Shown: piece after piece, positions 23,101-34,280 of the stretch
Numbering within the stretch: position 1 is the first letter of the stretch
Layout: each line of letters starts with the position of its first letter
Source of the DNA: Saururus chinensis
Taxonomy: Eukaryota > Streptophyta > Magnoliopsida > Piperales > Saururaceae
Assembly: GCA_035235625.1 (NCBI GenBank)
Contig: CP141145.1
Coordinates: 5,022,001 to 5,086,000 of the forward strand
Reading direction: 5' to 3'
Length of the DNA stretch: 64,000 nt
The notes under the pieces: generated by a model
Told to the model about the DNA's origin: nothing
What the model saw: the letters and a program-made list of their open reading frames with translations, nothing else
The model's database searches: none
Made by a program: the position numbers and the translations under genes

Positions 23101-23958
23101 AGGTTGGATCCTCATCCTTTTGAAGACTTTGGGGCATGAGGATCTTCACTCAAACAATTTTCATGCATCATTTTACAATTAAAAAAGGGGAGAATTTTAT
23201 GTTTTCCATTATATTGGTTATTACCCAAATATTACTTGATCTTATTAGGTTATTTTGCAAACTTCCCATTACCCTTGCAAGTAATGCATGAACAAGTTAT
23301 TTATTTACGTTGTATTAAGTAATGCATGTCATAATTAATATTAATTGTATAATAGTCAAAACAAGTATTCCATAAAATACATAAGAATCCATACATTATA
23401 TTGTATACAATATATAGGAGCTAAAACAAGATTATTCATGAATTTCACATGTACTGTATGAAATTTGCACTTATTTATTCTACTCCCCATATTTCTCATC
23501 TAGTGGAGGATTTTATTTTTATCAAGTCTTGATGAACTCTTGTTTTTTTTTTCATTTTGCATTTATGAAAATTTTACTTGTATAAATAATATAGTTTTAT
23601 CAAATATAGGTATATATTGCCTTTTGTACTTATTGTAAATTTTGCATGATATGGAAATGTCTAGTTTGAGCAAGGGAGAGGACATGCTGTTTCCAGTGTA
23701 CAATCTTATATGCATGAGAACAAGTGCACCGAGGAGGCTGTCGTGATGAAGCTCTATGATATTGTCAACATCGCATGGAAAGACATGAATCAGGCATGCC
23801 TCAGACCCATTCCATTTCCAATGCCTGTAATGAAGCCAACCCTAAATCTAGCACGACTCGCAGAAATAATATACCAGTTTGGAGATGGATACACGTTTGC
23901 AAACCAAGAAACCAAGGAAAACATATCTACGTTGTTGGTAAATCAAATTCCCATTTAA
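17001..23958 (+). CDS. TPS: Terpene synthase, probably sesquiterpene type (TPS-a-like)
   Basis: Class I terpene synthases ionise a prenyl diphosphate (farnesyl diphosphate for most TPS-a enzymes). Predicted exons: 17001-17141, 17226-17390, 17472-17733, 18148-18520, 18611-18829, 20143-20281, 20444-20692, 23665-23958. All introns are GT/AG and every join keeps frame. Lengths of 219, 139 and 249 bp for the fifth to seventh exons match those I recall for plant TPS genes. From ATG 17253 the protein has 557 residues: RRX8W at 24-34, RDR at 273-275, DDLYD at 310-314, and the NSE/DTE motif D454-T458-E462 split by the last intron. No plastid transit peptide is evident in that form, suggesting the cytosol. 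From ATG 17001 it has 613 residues because exon 1 is duplicated. The product and exact subfamily cannot be told from sequence alone. Confidence 0.9.
17226..17390 (+). other. TPS exon 1, canonical copy fused to start of exon 2 duplicate
   Basis: The exon opens KLNAWRKIS, which is a copy of the start of the following exon (KLDAWSKRS), and then at ATG 17253 begins a normal TPS N-terminus (MFATVCRGSSDQHPN and RRSVAFPPSVW). The breakpoint of the tandem duplication therefore falls inside exon 2. The two flanking introns (84 and 81 bp) also look related (gtaaraa-gtg and a shared ctgggtgtaaat-like block). An in-frame ATG also occurs at 17217, just before the splice acceptor. Confidence 0.75.
19652..19803. 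mobile_element. hAT-type MITE in TPS intron 4
   Basis: The element starts aggggttgtttggcaacc and ends ggttgtcaaaccgccct, imperfect terminal inverted repeats of hAT type. Flanking 8-base sequences are tttatttt (19644-19651) and tatatttt (19804-19811), matching at 7 of 8 positions. At 152 bp it has no coding capacity. It lies in the 1313-bp intron between exons 18611-18829 and 20143-20281. Confidence 0.75.
21606..21915 (-). pseudogene. Unrecognised protein-like fragment in TPS intron 6
   Basis: Read on the minus strand, the sequence gives ELCRLIDEVCNMRVRNPMAM, then RYLKGNNAKNFTPPIDEQLA, a stop, and later GFLIIDVKALNNLIEMLKRI. Its codon choice and composition look coding-like and unlike the AT-rich surroundings. 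I do not recognise the family. It may be a captured host gene piece or part of a retroelement. Confidence 0.35.
22140..22640 (-). repeat. LTR-derived dispersed repeat, copy 1
   Basis: This segment matches 35415-35880 in the same orientation over about 460 bp (aaaccaagttaaattaag, cctaaattaagaagaatga, ctatatgccttgc, gatgtgcaattt and others). In both copies the block gtagtag.gcca..aca followed by t.ctaccatgc or t.ttaccacgc and ctatatgcctt resembles the LTR/internal junction of the chromoviruses at 62334 and 63597 (cacaaca then ccatgcttccg). I infer the end of a Reina-like chromovirus LTR plus adjacent 3' sequence. Confidence 0.55.
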
Positions 23959-24044
23959 GGTACCCCAAGCAAATTATAAAGATTTGTAATACATATGAAT
24001 CAGTTCATATGTGTGGTAATCTTTTATGTAGTACAATATTTGAG

Positions 24045-24050
24045 AATAAA
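24045..24050 (+). terminator. Poly(A) signal of the TPS gene
   Basis: The hexamer aataaa lies 87 bases after the TAA stop (23956-23958) and is followed by T/G-rich sequence (attttattgtgtga). This fits the 3' end of the TPS transcript. Confidence 0.55.
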
Positions 24051-24079
24051 GGCATGGTCGAGATGAATTTTATTGTGTG

Positions 24080-25033
24080 ATAACTACTTGTCTACTGCTA
24101 AGTGAGCCCAATAACACTCACTCACATGATGTGTAGTCCAAAGCACAGGACCCACACCTATGTTTTCATATAATAGCACCTGTGAAAAAATTACCTGGAA
24201 TAATAGCACATGGTTGACTTTCGTACATGATGAAGCTACAGCATATGCACAATTGTTGATGTTGATTTGTTTGACATACTTTTCAAGACATGGCATTGTG
24301 CATGGAACTTGGTCACCGTAATATCTGGGTGTTGTTGCAACTATGGATTTCAAGTTGAAACATATCCATATTTATATATACTTTAGAAATGTGGAAGATT
24401 AAATTTAGATTTTAATATTTTTACCCTTTATTTTTTAGATAATAAAATTGTTAGTTAATTGATTAATAGTCGGTTAACAAGTGACTATATTTTATTATGT
24501 TGGACAGACTAAAAAGTTTATAAAAACTACTACCTTTTGCATAGAGTAAAATTATTTAGGCTATGGCAAAATTAATCTAAAGTAGGTATATATGTCAGTG
24601 GCTGGTGGCTGGATCGGTGCCACCATTCGTCCAGCTCTGGAGAATCTAGATCTGATTCAATTCACAACAACCTTTAAACATCTGTAAACACAATAGAGAT
24701 CTGATGTAGTAGAAACTTCTACTCACGGCTAAATATGTCACCTTGCGGATGCAGGTACCACTTTTTCCCCTTCTTTCGCCATTCAATTTTTAGCCAGTCT
24801 TATATAAAGACAGCGGATATCTATTGACTTTGCATAGGTGTGGTGGGCTTGGGAAATATAGAAATGACTTCACCTGAGTTATTTGATTCTTTTATCAAAG
24901 CTAATTTTTCCACGTGCTATTTATATTGCCTTTGGAGTAATATTTTGTACTTCGGCTATGTGAAGATCTAGGCTACCTTCATCCTACTCCTCTCTCTCTC
25001 ACTCACTCACTAGTGTAGCTCAAAGATATAGAA
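24080..25033. other. Intergenic DNA between TPS and copia element
   Basis: I see no gene. The minus-strand frame at 24084-24353 has no recognisable domain. A short ctctctctctcactcactcac tract near 24990 precedes the copia LTR. Confidence 0.5.
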
Positions 25034-26018
25034 TGGTCGGACTAGCAGAAGCAAGGTGGGATGAGAGTGATGCACCAATCAAAATTCAGCCTTTATAATT
25101 AATCTATAAAGATAATGTATAAAACTTAATTAAATGAGTAATAAAACACATCTAATCAATTAGCATGCATATAAGAAATTATAATTGGGGTGAAGGCGTA
25201 CTGACCTTGGGCATTCCAGCCCCTTGCACGCCCTTAAATCAATCAATCCACCCACAATAATCACAAGATAACAAGTAAGGGAAAGGGGAATACCTTTATG
25301 TGTTGATCTCTCACAAACCAATGATCTTGGATTGAAGAAACTAGCAAGGATCAGCCCAATGAATCCACAAACACATCCCAACAATAGAGGAGAGTCTTAT
25401 CCTTCAATTCGCCCACTTTTTATAGGTGTTGGAGAGGGGAGAAAAGGGGTGGCTACCAAGCTTTTCCCAAGCTTTGTGCAGGCCACACCAAATTGGGAGA
25501 GGAGGGGGCGGCAATTGGGAGAGAGGAGGAAGAGAGTGGGGCAGCCCAAACTTAGGGCTTCCTCCTCTCTTTCCCTCCCTTAAATACCCATCTCTTTCCT
25601 ATCTTAGGCGGGCCTATATGTGGGCTATTCTAATTGGGTTTCCTTACTCTATTTCTTCAGGTTTCACTTAACGGTCATACACAATAGGAGCGGACTCTGT
25701 CTCTTAGAGCTTACGGAGGCCTAGACCCCTGCACACGGCCAAGCCTATGATAGGGTCGACCCCTTGCTAACCACACATCCCACCATCAATACATAATTTG
25801 CACATCTGGGGCCCAAAATGTGTTAATGTACAACCTAGTTGCATGCCTAGTGTGCGTGTGTGACGTAAGCGAGTCCCAATTGAATTAATGTAATGAAGGC
25901 ACATGTGGGGTCGGCGCGACCGCCCACACCACCCTTGGACCCTGTGGCCCATACCGACTCACCCTGACTGTGACAACATTGGAACGAAACGAGCCCGAGC
26001 CCATACCTTGGTCCAACA
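25034..26018 (-). repeat. Copia 3' LTR
   Basis: It pairs with 34281-35250. The plus-strand ends are tggtcggactag and ggtccaaca. The internal boundary reads (minus strand) agcggagga before tgttgg, a short purine tract that may serve as polypurine tract. Small open frames inside are not genes. Confidence 0.88.
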
Positions 26019-26079
26019 TCCTCCGCTATGGGTGAAGGGCTCATATGGTCTAACATCGATTTGAGCTAGTCTTATCGAA

Positions 26080-27639
26080 GACCAATGCTATGAGCGTGCT
26101 TAGTAAATAAATCCGTTGTTAAGGCCTTAGTAAACGAATCATCCAACATCTCAGCAGTAGAAATAGGGCTCACAATCACTTTTCCCCTCTATAGCATGTC
26201 GAAGATATAATAGTAATGCACCTCAATGTACTTACCTCTGACACTTATCTCCCCATTCTTAAGTGTCGACATTGTAGCTAGATTATCACAATACATTTGG
26301 ATAGGAGCATCAGTCTAGCCTTCTAGCCCCAATCTTGCTAGAAACTTTTTTATCCATACTGCCTGGGAAGCTACAATACTGCATGCATAAAACTCAGCTT
26401 CTATCGTAAACTTAGAAAAATTATTCTATTTCTTCCTTGCCCACGATATAGCTCCACCTCCAAGCATGAAGACAAATCTGGTAGTCGATTTCCTGTCATC
26501 TGGATCCCCCACATAGTCTGAATCACTATATCTAGCCAATGACAGACTTTTCGCCTGATAGGTGAGTTTTAAAATCTTAGATCCTAATAGGTACCAAAAT
26601 ACCCTCTTCATTACTTGCTAGTGATAAAGACCATGGTCTACTTGGTAACAACTAATCAAGCCCACCACAAAACTCAAATCAGGCCTTGTAGAGGTCATGA
26701 CATACATCAAGTTGCCAATAGCCTGTGCATATGGAACTGACTCTATCCGAAGTCGGTCTTCCTCAGTCTGAGGAGCCATACTCTTGGACAACACTGTAAC
26801 CTTGTAAATAGGGGATTCAATTATTTTCCAACAAATGACAATGAAGTGTTTGAGAATGCTTTCTATATATGACTCTTGAGATATAGTACGCTTTCCAACT
26901 TTTCTATCTCTGTCAATTTTCATCCCAAGGATGTAGGATTCCTTGTCCATGTCTTTCATCTCAAACTGGGTTTTTAGCCATTCCTTTAAACTGACAATCA
27001 TACTTAGGTCATTTCTCATCAAGGGTATGTCGTCTACATACAATGACAACATCATATACCTAGGCCCATCCCGGAAGGTATAGACACAGTGACCGTGTTC
27101 ATTCACTATGAACCCATACTCACTAATCACCTTGTGAAAATTGAAGTACCATTGCCTTGGAGATTGTTTAAGTCTATATAATGATTTTATGAGCTTGCAC
27201 ACCTTGTGTTCCTCTCTATGAACTAAAAAACCCTCATGTTGTTCCATGTAAATCTCTATTTAGGAAGTCAGTCTTTATATCCATTTAGTGCAGTTTTAAA
27301 TCATAGTAGGCACACACATGCTAAGAGACATCTAATCGAGTCAAATCTTGACACCGGTGAGTATGTCTCTTTAAAGTCCATCCTATACACCTGAGTGAAC
27401 CCTTTGACCACTAATCTTGCTTTGTATTTATCTATAGACCCATCAGCCTTAAGCTTTTTTTTGAAGATCCATTTACACCCAACAGGCTTCTGTCCTTTAG
27501 GTGGATCCACTATCTCCTAGACCTTGCTCTTTAGGATAGACTCCATCTCTTTCTAAATAGCAACCTACCATTCTTGAGTGTATGGAAGACTTACAACTTG
27601 CTCAAGGGTAATCAGGTAATCTAGAACGGGTTCATCTAA
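26080..27639 (-). pseudogene. Copia reverse transcriptase and RNase H region
   Basis: From the solo-LTR junction downward the minus strand reads LDEPVLDYLITLEQ, then PVGCKWIFKKKLKADGSI and KARLVVKGFTQ (RT entry), CKLIKSLYRLKQSPRQWYFNF, the active-site motif SLYVDDIPL, YILGMKIDRD, and TSTRPDLSFVV. RNase H follows (ARYSDSDYVGDPDDRKSTT, then TIEAEFYA and YCDNLATM near 26300) and the frame ends near 26080. YVDD is intact. Stops and frameshifts split it into several pieces, so it is not functional. Confidence 0.85.
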
Positions 27640-30600
27640 TGTGACAGGGCCTGTCAACATGCGGGGGCGACATAATTGAAAGAGAGTAACAGAACGCGGA
27701 AGACTTAGCCCCTCATACGGGCATTTTAACTAGTGGAGTTACACACCTCAAAACCTTTGAGCAAGAGTAATAAAGATAACAAAAGAGAACATTAACTCTG
27801 AATTTAGTCCACAAGTCTTATACCCACATACATAGACTACTGAGCCATCACATGTGGCTCGAACCAAAAGTCTCAAACAAATATGAACACATAAGACATA
27901 CACAAGTTTGAAACAAGAACCACCATACATGATGTTCCAATATCATAACAGAGCAAATAAAAAAATATAACAAGTCTAGAGGCATCCATGCCTAAACCCA
28001 TGATCTCCCCAACCTTTCCTCATACAAAGGGTATTGCACGTCTACACATCATGCTGTGCAGCCCCAAAACAAAAGCACAAGAAAGAGGGGTGAGTAAAAC
28101 TCAGTAAGGTTTGAATACAATGACACTAATTAGAAAACATCATGACATGATAATTTAGCAACTCAGATTCAAAATTGACATAATATACCCTTTTTCTTAT
28201 CATTCCCTTGCTAAATCTATGTTATCCATAAACATAAGAGCTATAATGCATATAACACACCTATCAAAGTCGAAGCATAACAACTCCTATCATAACTTAG
28301 CATTCATCCTGCATAAGTAATGATCCTCATCAATGCAAAATAAAGCATAATGGCACCATAAGCTGCATGAGAATAGTCTTTCACACACTTTATGATCATG
28401 CAACCATATCACATAAACCTACATAATAGTCTCAATCACACGATTTAGATAGTGTATACATATCACATCAACCTACATGATGAGTGTTTCTAATGCATAA
28501 TTCAGATCATGCATTCATATGAATCTCATACATTCCATAGCTCATTCACCTGCATGACAAGTGTCTAAACCACACTACATCAAGATGATGCATAATAAAT
28601 CATATCCACATGTGTCACATAATCTCAAATATCTCAACACAACCTATGTAATCTGGGCATAATATTATTTCATACACATACATTATCATCAAATGGTGAA
28701 TGTCTCCATCATGGAGAGGGATACAATCATATAAGGAATATAGTTCATATCACCCGATTTGGATGTAGTCTGATTTCCTATCCAGAAACCTAGCGCATTG
28801 CCCTCTCTGGACACAGTCCGAATTCCATATGGAAAACTAGGGTGTAGGGGTAGTCATCCCCTTGCTCATTCTGGACTATCCACACAGGAAGTTTGAATTA
28901 ACTGGAGCAGGTCTGCTCGCTCTAGATAGTCTGGGCCAGGGACGTCCGAATTAACTAGAGCAGTGTGTTCACTCTGGACATGTCTGCAGTGGAAGAGTCT
29001 GAATTAACTAGAGCATGTGGTAGCCGGTGTACAGAGGCATACCACTCTGGATTCTCAGGGTCTAGTTTTGATTGTCTCAATAAGTAATTCTCAACTGCAT
29101 TAACAATTTAAATTGACTCAACTCAACCCGTGAAGGATCTATGTTCCAATCAGGAACCCAAATCGAAACCGTGTCCATTCAGACGAACCAATTTCTGATA
29201 AGCCAATGATCGACTAATCCGGCACGCAATCTCACATCATTGTATCCAATAGATCAAACTCAGCCAATCTCAATAAAAGTCTCAATGGCAAATCCGTTTC
29301 ATGATACATGCAACATAGTACATATGTGCGCCAAGGCATACATGAATCCTAATTCATGATAAGTGCTCTCACCAACCCCTCATACATCATTTATAATTAT
29401 AATACTAAACATCATCATAATTATCCACCTACATGTGTGAGTACATGGTAGAAATATCTAATTCTAAGCATATGAACATGCTTTGTAATTAACTCACCAT
29501 CATACTACACATGCACATTAACACCTAATCATAGATTCCAGTAGAAATCATAAGTGAAAACCATCAAAAACCATCAATCAAGTCAAACATATACACATCC
29601 TAAATATATGTAAGCATATTCACACTACACTTGATTCTAGACATAACCCTCACATTCACCCATAATTTAATCACACCATATAACAACACATTAGTTCATT
29701 AGCATGCTATAATCCTATTGAAATCATGCATAAAACATAAGGAATCATTCACTTATAGGCTTATGACAAGCAATCCTAACATATGTAGCCAACAACATGC
29801 AATTTTACTCAAGACTTAAATACTCTTCACAATTTCCAACATTAATAACATGCACTTCTAGTGGCTCATTCTAGCTCAAATTATTCCACATGAGTAAAAA
29901 CATAAAAGGAAGCAAAAGAATTGTGATAGTCAAAATATGCAGTATAGCCGTTCGGTCAGCTTGCATGGTTCGAACGACTGGCCTTAATATTAGTCTGCAA
30001 TGTCATTTTGCTGTTCGATCGACATAACAGTAGATTCTGGGTTGTCTTCCCCACTTCGGATTCAAAACCGAAACTTCACATGCACTTCACAAAACATCAA
30101 ATCTCATCCCCAAACTTCATGATAATCAAATAAGTACTTTCAGAATATTAAATCTAATAATTATTAAGCAAAGCCCTAAGAAATTAACACCAAAGATTAA
30201 GCTTTTATCAAATCACCATGAAAGCACACATGCATGAAACCCATTGCAAAATACCTCAAATCTTATATCCGAAATCACAGCAAGTTTAAGACACAAAGAC
30301 CCTTACCTCCCAACAAGTTCTTGATTTGAAATGGTTCCTTAAACTCCTTCAAAACCTACCAAAAACATAATTTTTCATTAATACTTCTCAATCCGATTTT
30401 AAAACACCTAAAATCTTCAAGAACAAGTAGATCAAGGGTTCAAGAAGCTTAAAAATGAATTTTCAACCATTAGGCCTCAAAATAGAAACCCAAATTAGTA
30501 GTTTTTTTAGTAAAAACTTGAAATTTATTTAAAGTAAAAAAAGATATTTGAAAGATTTTGACAAAACCCTAATAGATTAATGAAGTATTAAGCAAATTAT

Positions 30601-31131
30601 CACCTTAATCTCCTTTCTCCTTTAGGAAAATGGGGATTAGGCTCAAATGTTCCAGGTCTCAGCCCTTTTCTAGTTGGGAAAGTGGCTATGCCTTTCCTTA
30701 TATAGTAAGAGTTAGGTTAGACGAAAATAAATAATGGGGTACAAATAGAATCTACAACTAAAAATGGATAAATTCACTATTACAACCCAAATTAAAATAT
30801 GAAAAAATTCTGAAATAACTTCTCAATGTCTTAGTTTGATGTTAGGTACATTTTGGGTAAAAAGTTTCAATTTTAGTTGTGGGGCCCACGGTGGGTCCCG
30901 CCAAACCCTAACTTTTTTTGGAAAAATGGTAAATATTTCAAAAATTATAGAAAAATTCTGGATGACTTAAATGAACTTAAAATTTTCAAAGTATGAAGAA
31001 TATTTTGGTTAGAACCTTTGTTAACCGCTTAAATTTCAAAAATAGCCCAAAACCGATCCAAATTAATATTAAACCATATAAAAGCAATTAAATAGAATAA
31101 AGTAAACTAGTTCAAGCTTTGGGATCTTACA
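27640..31131. mobile_element. Solo LTR (3492 bp) nested in copia pol
   Basis: The plus strand starts tgtgacaggg and ends gatcttaca (TG...CA). It is flanked by tctaa (27635-27639) and cctaa (31132-31136), a 5-bp target duplication with one difference. Removing it and one flank rejoins the copia reading (minus strand DFYIML, then DEPVLDYL). It has no coding domain. Short internal repeats of the type gaattaactrgagca occur near 28880-29010. Length and the gggtgagtaaaactcagtaa segment resemble long-LTR chromoviruses (Tekay/Del), but the family is inference. A solo LTR arises by recombination between the two LTRs of one element. Confidence 0.85.
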
Positions 31132-31136
31132 CCTAA

Positions 31137-32500
31137 CATTATATAGAAGTCCCTCAATAGTGTTGGAGGTCTTTTTTCCCTCAATGCTCTGGGTTCCAGT
31201 TCAGTTTGGTTTTGACTTGATCTAATTACATCCTTAGGAGAAGTGCAAGAACTAGCCTCTTTAACTGCCTCAAACAAAATGACTCTTTTGTTAGGTATTC
31301 TAGGGTTTAATTCTTCATCTAAGAAATAAGTATCTCTAGACTCAATTACCCCTATTGTCTCATCCGTATGGTGAACTACGAATCGGTACCCCTTATAGTG
31401 GTCACAGTAACTAATAAGGTTGCACTTTATGGTCTTGGGGTCAAGCATTGACCTATGCTGGTCAGACACCTTTACGTGTGTTCTAGACCCTCTCACTCTA
31501 AGATGCCCTAAGTTTGAACGTTGACCCATGTACAGCTCATAAGCTATTCATTGGACTACCTTTGTTGGTACACGATTTAGGATGTACACAGCGGTGTCTG
31601 AAGTCTCACTCAAAAAGTTGGTTCCTAACTCATAGTGATTTAGCATAGACCTTACCATATCCATAAGAGTCCTATTACACCTTTCTGCCACTCCATTTTG
31701 TTGTGGAGTGTATAGTAGGGTGTACTGATGAACTATTTCTTGATTAGTACAGTAGTCTTCAAACATGTCAGAGGTGTACTCGCCTACTCCTGTCAGTCTC
31801 AGGATTTTTACTTTCCTACCTAACTGAGTCTTTACCTCAGCTTTAAATTCCTTGAATTTATCTAAGGCATCAGACTTCCTATTTATTAGATACATGTATC
31901 TGTATCTTGAATAATCAGCTATAAACGTGATGAAGTAAATTATCCCTTTGTAGGTTTGAATGTTTAGGGGCCCACAGATGTCAGAATGAGCCACCCCTAA
32001 GAGTTTATTTGCCCTTTGTCCCTTTTGGAAGGATGTCTGCTTATATTTCCTGATAAGCAATCTTCACACACACGAAGGTCTTTAGATATTTTGGGTAACA
32101 ACCCAACATTTGACATTCTTTGTAGCTTGTCAACATTCACGTGACACAAATGTATATGCCACAAGGCATCATCCACAAACATTACAATATACTTAGAAGC
32201 ACTTATTTCATTAGATTCAGAAGAATTCATTATATCTAAGCAATATAAACTATCAACTAGAGAAGAAGTAAAAAGTACAGTCCCACCCTTGCCCACAGTG
32301 GCCTTGCTCCCCTTGAACCTAACTTCAAACCCCTTCTTTGTTAGAACATGGATTGAAATCAGGTTCCTCAAACCCCTTATTGGTCAGAACATGGATTGAA
32401 ATCAAGTTCCTCCTGATGGAGGGAGCAAAGAGTACATTCGTTAGGACTAGGGTAGACCCATCCCTCAGGGGAATCCTATAGTTTCCCATAGCTTCCAACA
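31137..32500 (-). pseudogene. Copia GAG-pre-integrase and integrase
   Basis: The pre-integrase zinc region reads LWHIHLCHVNVDKLQRMS and CEDCLSGNISRHP (His/His/Cys/Cys). The integrase core follows: HSDICGPLNIQT with the first catalytic Asp, then LRLTGVGEYTS where copia integrases usually have LRSDNGGEF, so the second catalytic Asp is replaced by Thr. The Glu is present in NGVAERCNRTL. The C-terminal part (GHLRVRGSRTHVKV, then KCNLISYCDHYKGYR and YFLDEE) runs to the solo-LTR junction. Frameshifts occur near 31540 and 32000. Confidence 0.85.
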
Positions 32501-32559
32501 TGTCTTCTCCTTAATGTTAGCAATCATCACCTCAGAGACAACACACAAAATCTCCTTGC

Positions 32560-33409
32560 TCATGCCCTTGTTGTCGTTGCTTGATTGGTCATCTTTCTGG
32601 GGATAGTTAGTCTTGAAGTGGCCCACCTGGCCACACTTGAAGAATGCACCTTTGGGTTTGTCATTCCCCTTTCCAGTGCCCTTGTTCTAAGGCTTCTTCC
32701 CCTTCTTTTTGAAAGCTTTCTTGTTAGAGGGACTAGGCCCTTGTCCACCCTTCTTGCCTCTACCAGAGTTCTGTGCCAGGTTGGTAGTAGTAGCACCCCT
32801 AGAAGCCTTCACATGGTCCATCCTTTCTTGCTCAAGCCTAAACTTGGCAGTCAAAGTCTCCATTGTGATCTTTTGGTCACTCATATTGAGGTAAACTACC
32901 ACACTCTCCCAAGAATTGGTAAGGCTGTTCAACACTGTAAACACTTGAACTCCCATGGAGATGGGGTCTTCTAATGTCTCCAGGTTATCAACAATGATGA
33001 ACATGACACTCAGGTGCTCATTCACATCATCTCCTTCCCTCATCTTGAAGTTTTAGAACTTGGAGTGTAACATCCTCTTATGAGCTTCTGTCTGCTCCCC
33101 ATACCTAACAGAAATAGCTTCCAGCATCTCATTAGTAGTCTTGTACTTCTCAAAGAGCATTTCCATCTTTGGCTTCATGAAAGTCAGTATGGTGGACCTA
33201 GCCTTGTTGTCATCCTCCCCCAGCTTTTCATAAACTTTCTTCTGAGCAGCTGAAGAACCTTTTGGCAGTGACTCAATGATCTGCCCAATGACATGAGTAA
33301 GATAAAAAAGAGTTAGGATATGGTGTATCCTTCTCTTCCACACCAGTTAGTTGTTAGCATTCCGCTTCTTAGTTTTTCCTAATTTTGATGTGACCACCTT
33401 AGAAGCCAT
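32560..33409 (-). pseudogene. Copia gag
   Basis: The start is ATG 33409-33407 (MASKVVTSKLGKTKKRNANN, then a stop). The UBN2-type gag continues through GQIIESLPKGSSAAQKKVYE, REGDDVNEHLSVMFIIVDNL and LTNSWESVVVYLNM, followed by a Lys/Gly-rich segment. The zinc knuckle near 32640 reads FFKCGQVGHFKTNY. The usual CxxCxxxxHxxxxC has its first Cys changed to Phe and its last to Tyr, so it should not bind zinc. A frameshift lies near 33045. Confidence 0.82.
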
Positions 33410-34259
33410 TGTGCAATTGCAAAGGAAAAGACAAAGAATAGAAAATTAATACTATGGAAGGCTAACCACTTCTAAAAAAGGTAATTGCTTAAAAACTCTT
33501 AATCTAATAGTAAGGCTAAGCGACAATTTGGTATATTATGCTGAGTTACTTGATTTAGATACACCTTAATTAGGGTTTTGGTCACATTCTAAAAAAAACC
33601 CTAACTACCCGTTAACCCCCTAAGAAAGTTACCCTAAATAGGTTATGTAGGTGTTTATGATTTTTAGAATCCCCTAAACACCCAAGTGAACACTTATAAC
33701 AGCAAATAAACAATATTACATGTTGCTGGAGTTTTTATTTTCTGTCCAAAACATTTTTGGTGAAAAATTACCAAATTTGTGTTTTCTTTGTGTTAAATAC
33801 ACATTGAAAAGTTGCTGGGTGCAGTTTGGTGTGTATTTAAGGGTGAATTGACCAAAATGCCCCTAGGGCTAAAATGGTTAATTCACACCCTTTTAATCCA
33901 AAAATTTAATTTATTCCAATAAAAAATAAACCAATTAACTCTTGCTAACCAACAAGAGGGTGTGTGGCCAGAATGTGATAAGAGAATAAATTTAGCAAAA
34001 AATACAAGGCTGAATTGATCCTTTTGCCCCTATATGCATCCAAACATACAATCTGCAATTAAACTCAAAATCACATAAATTCCAGCATGCTAATTAATCA
34101 AAACAGTCCAATGTACATCCAATTTGAACTCTCTATCAAAAGCCCTATAATTGGAACTTATCGATTAATCAATTTCATCAATTTCCCACTTCTAGCATGC
34201 AAAACCTAGTTCAGGTAGTTCAAAATGAAATTTTGATTAGATCAGCAACCAATGACCTA

Positions 34260-34272
34260 GGCTCTGATACCG
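34260..34272 (-). other. Copia primer-binding site, initiator tRNA-Met type
   Basis: On the minus strand cggtatcagagcc matches the standard tggtatcagagcc except the first base. It lies 8 bases inside the 5' LTR (34281). Confidence 0.85.
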
Positions 34273-34280
34273 CTACAAAG

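Larger units (their letters stand above)
20693..23664 (+). other. TPS intron 6, expanded to 3 kb
   Basis: The other TPS introns measure 81 to 1313 bp. This one holds an LTR-derived repeat (22140-22640) and a minus-strand protein-like segment (21606-21915), and the rest is AT-rich with no gene. It splits the NSE/DTE metal-binding motif between its Thr (last codons of 20444-20692) and Glu (second codon of 23665-23958), so correct splicing is required for activity. Donor is gtttac and acceptor is tctag. Confidence 0.75.

Noticed and set aside
24084-24353. 89-residue minus-strand frame after the TPS gene
   Set aside because: There is no recognisable domain, and it overlaps the likely TPS 3' flank.
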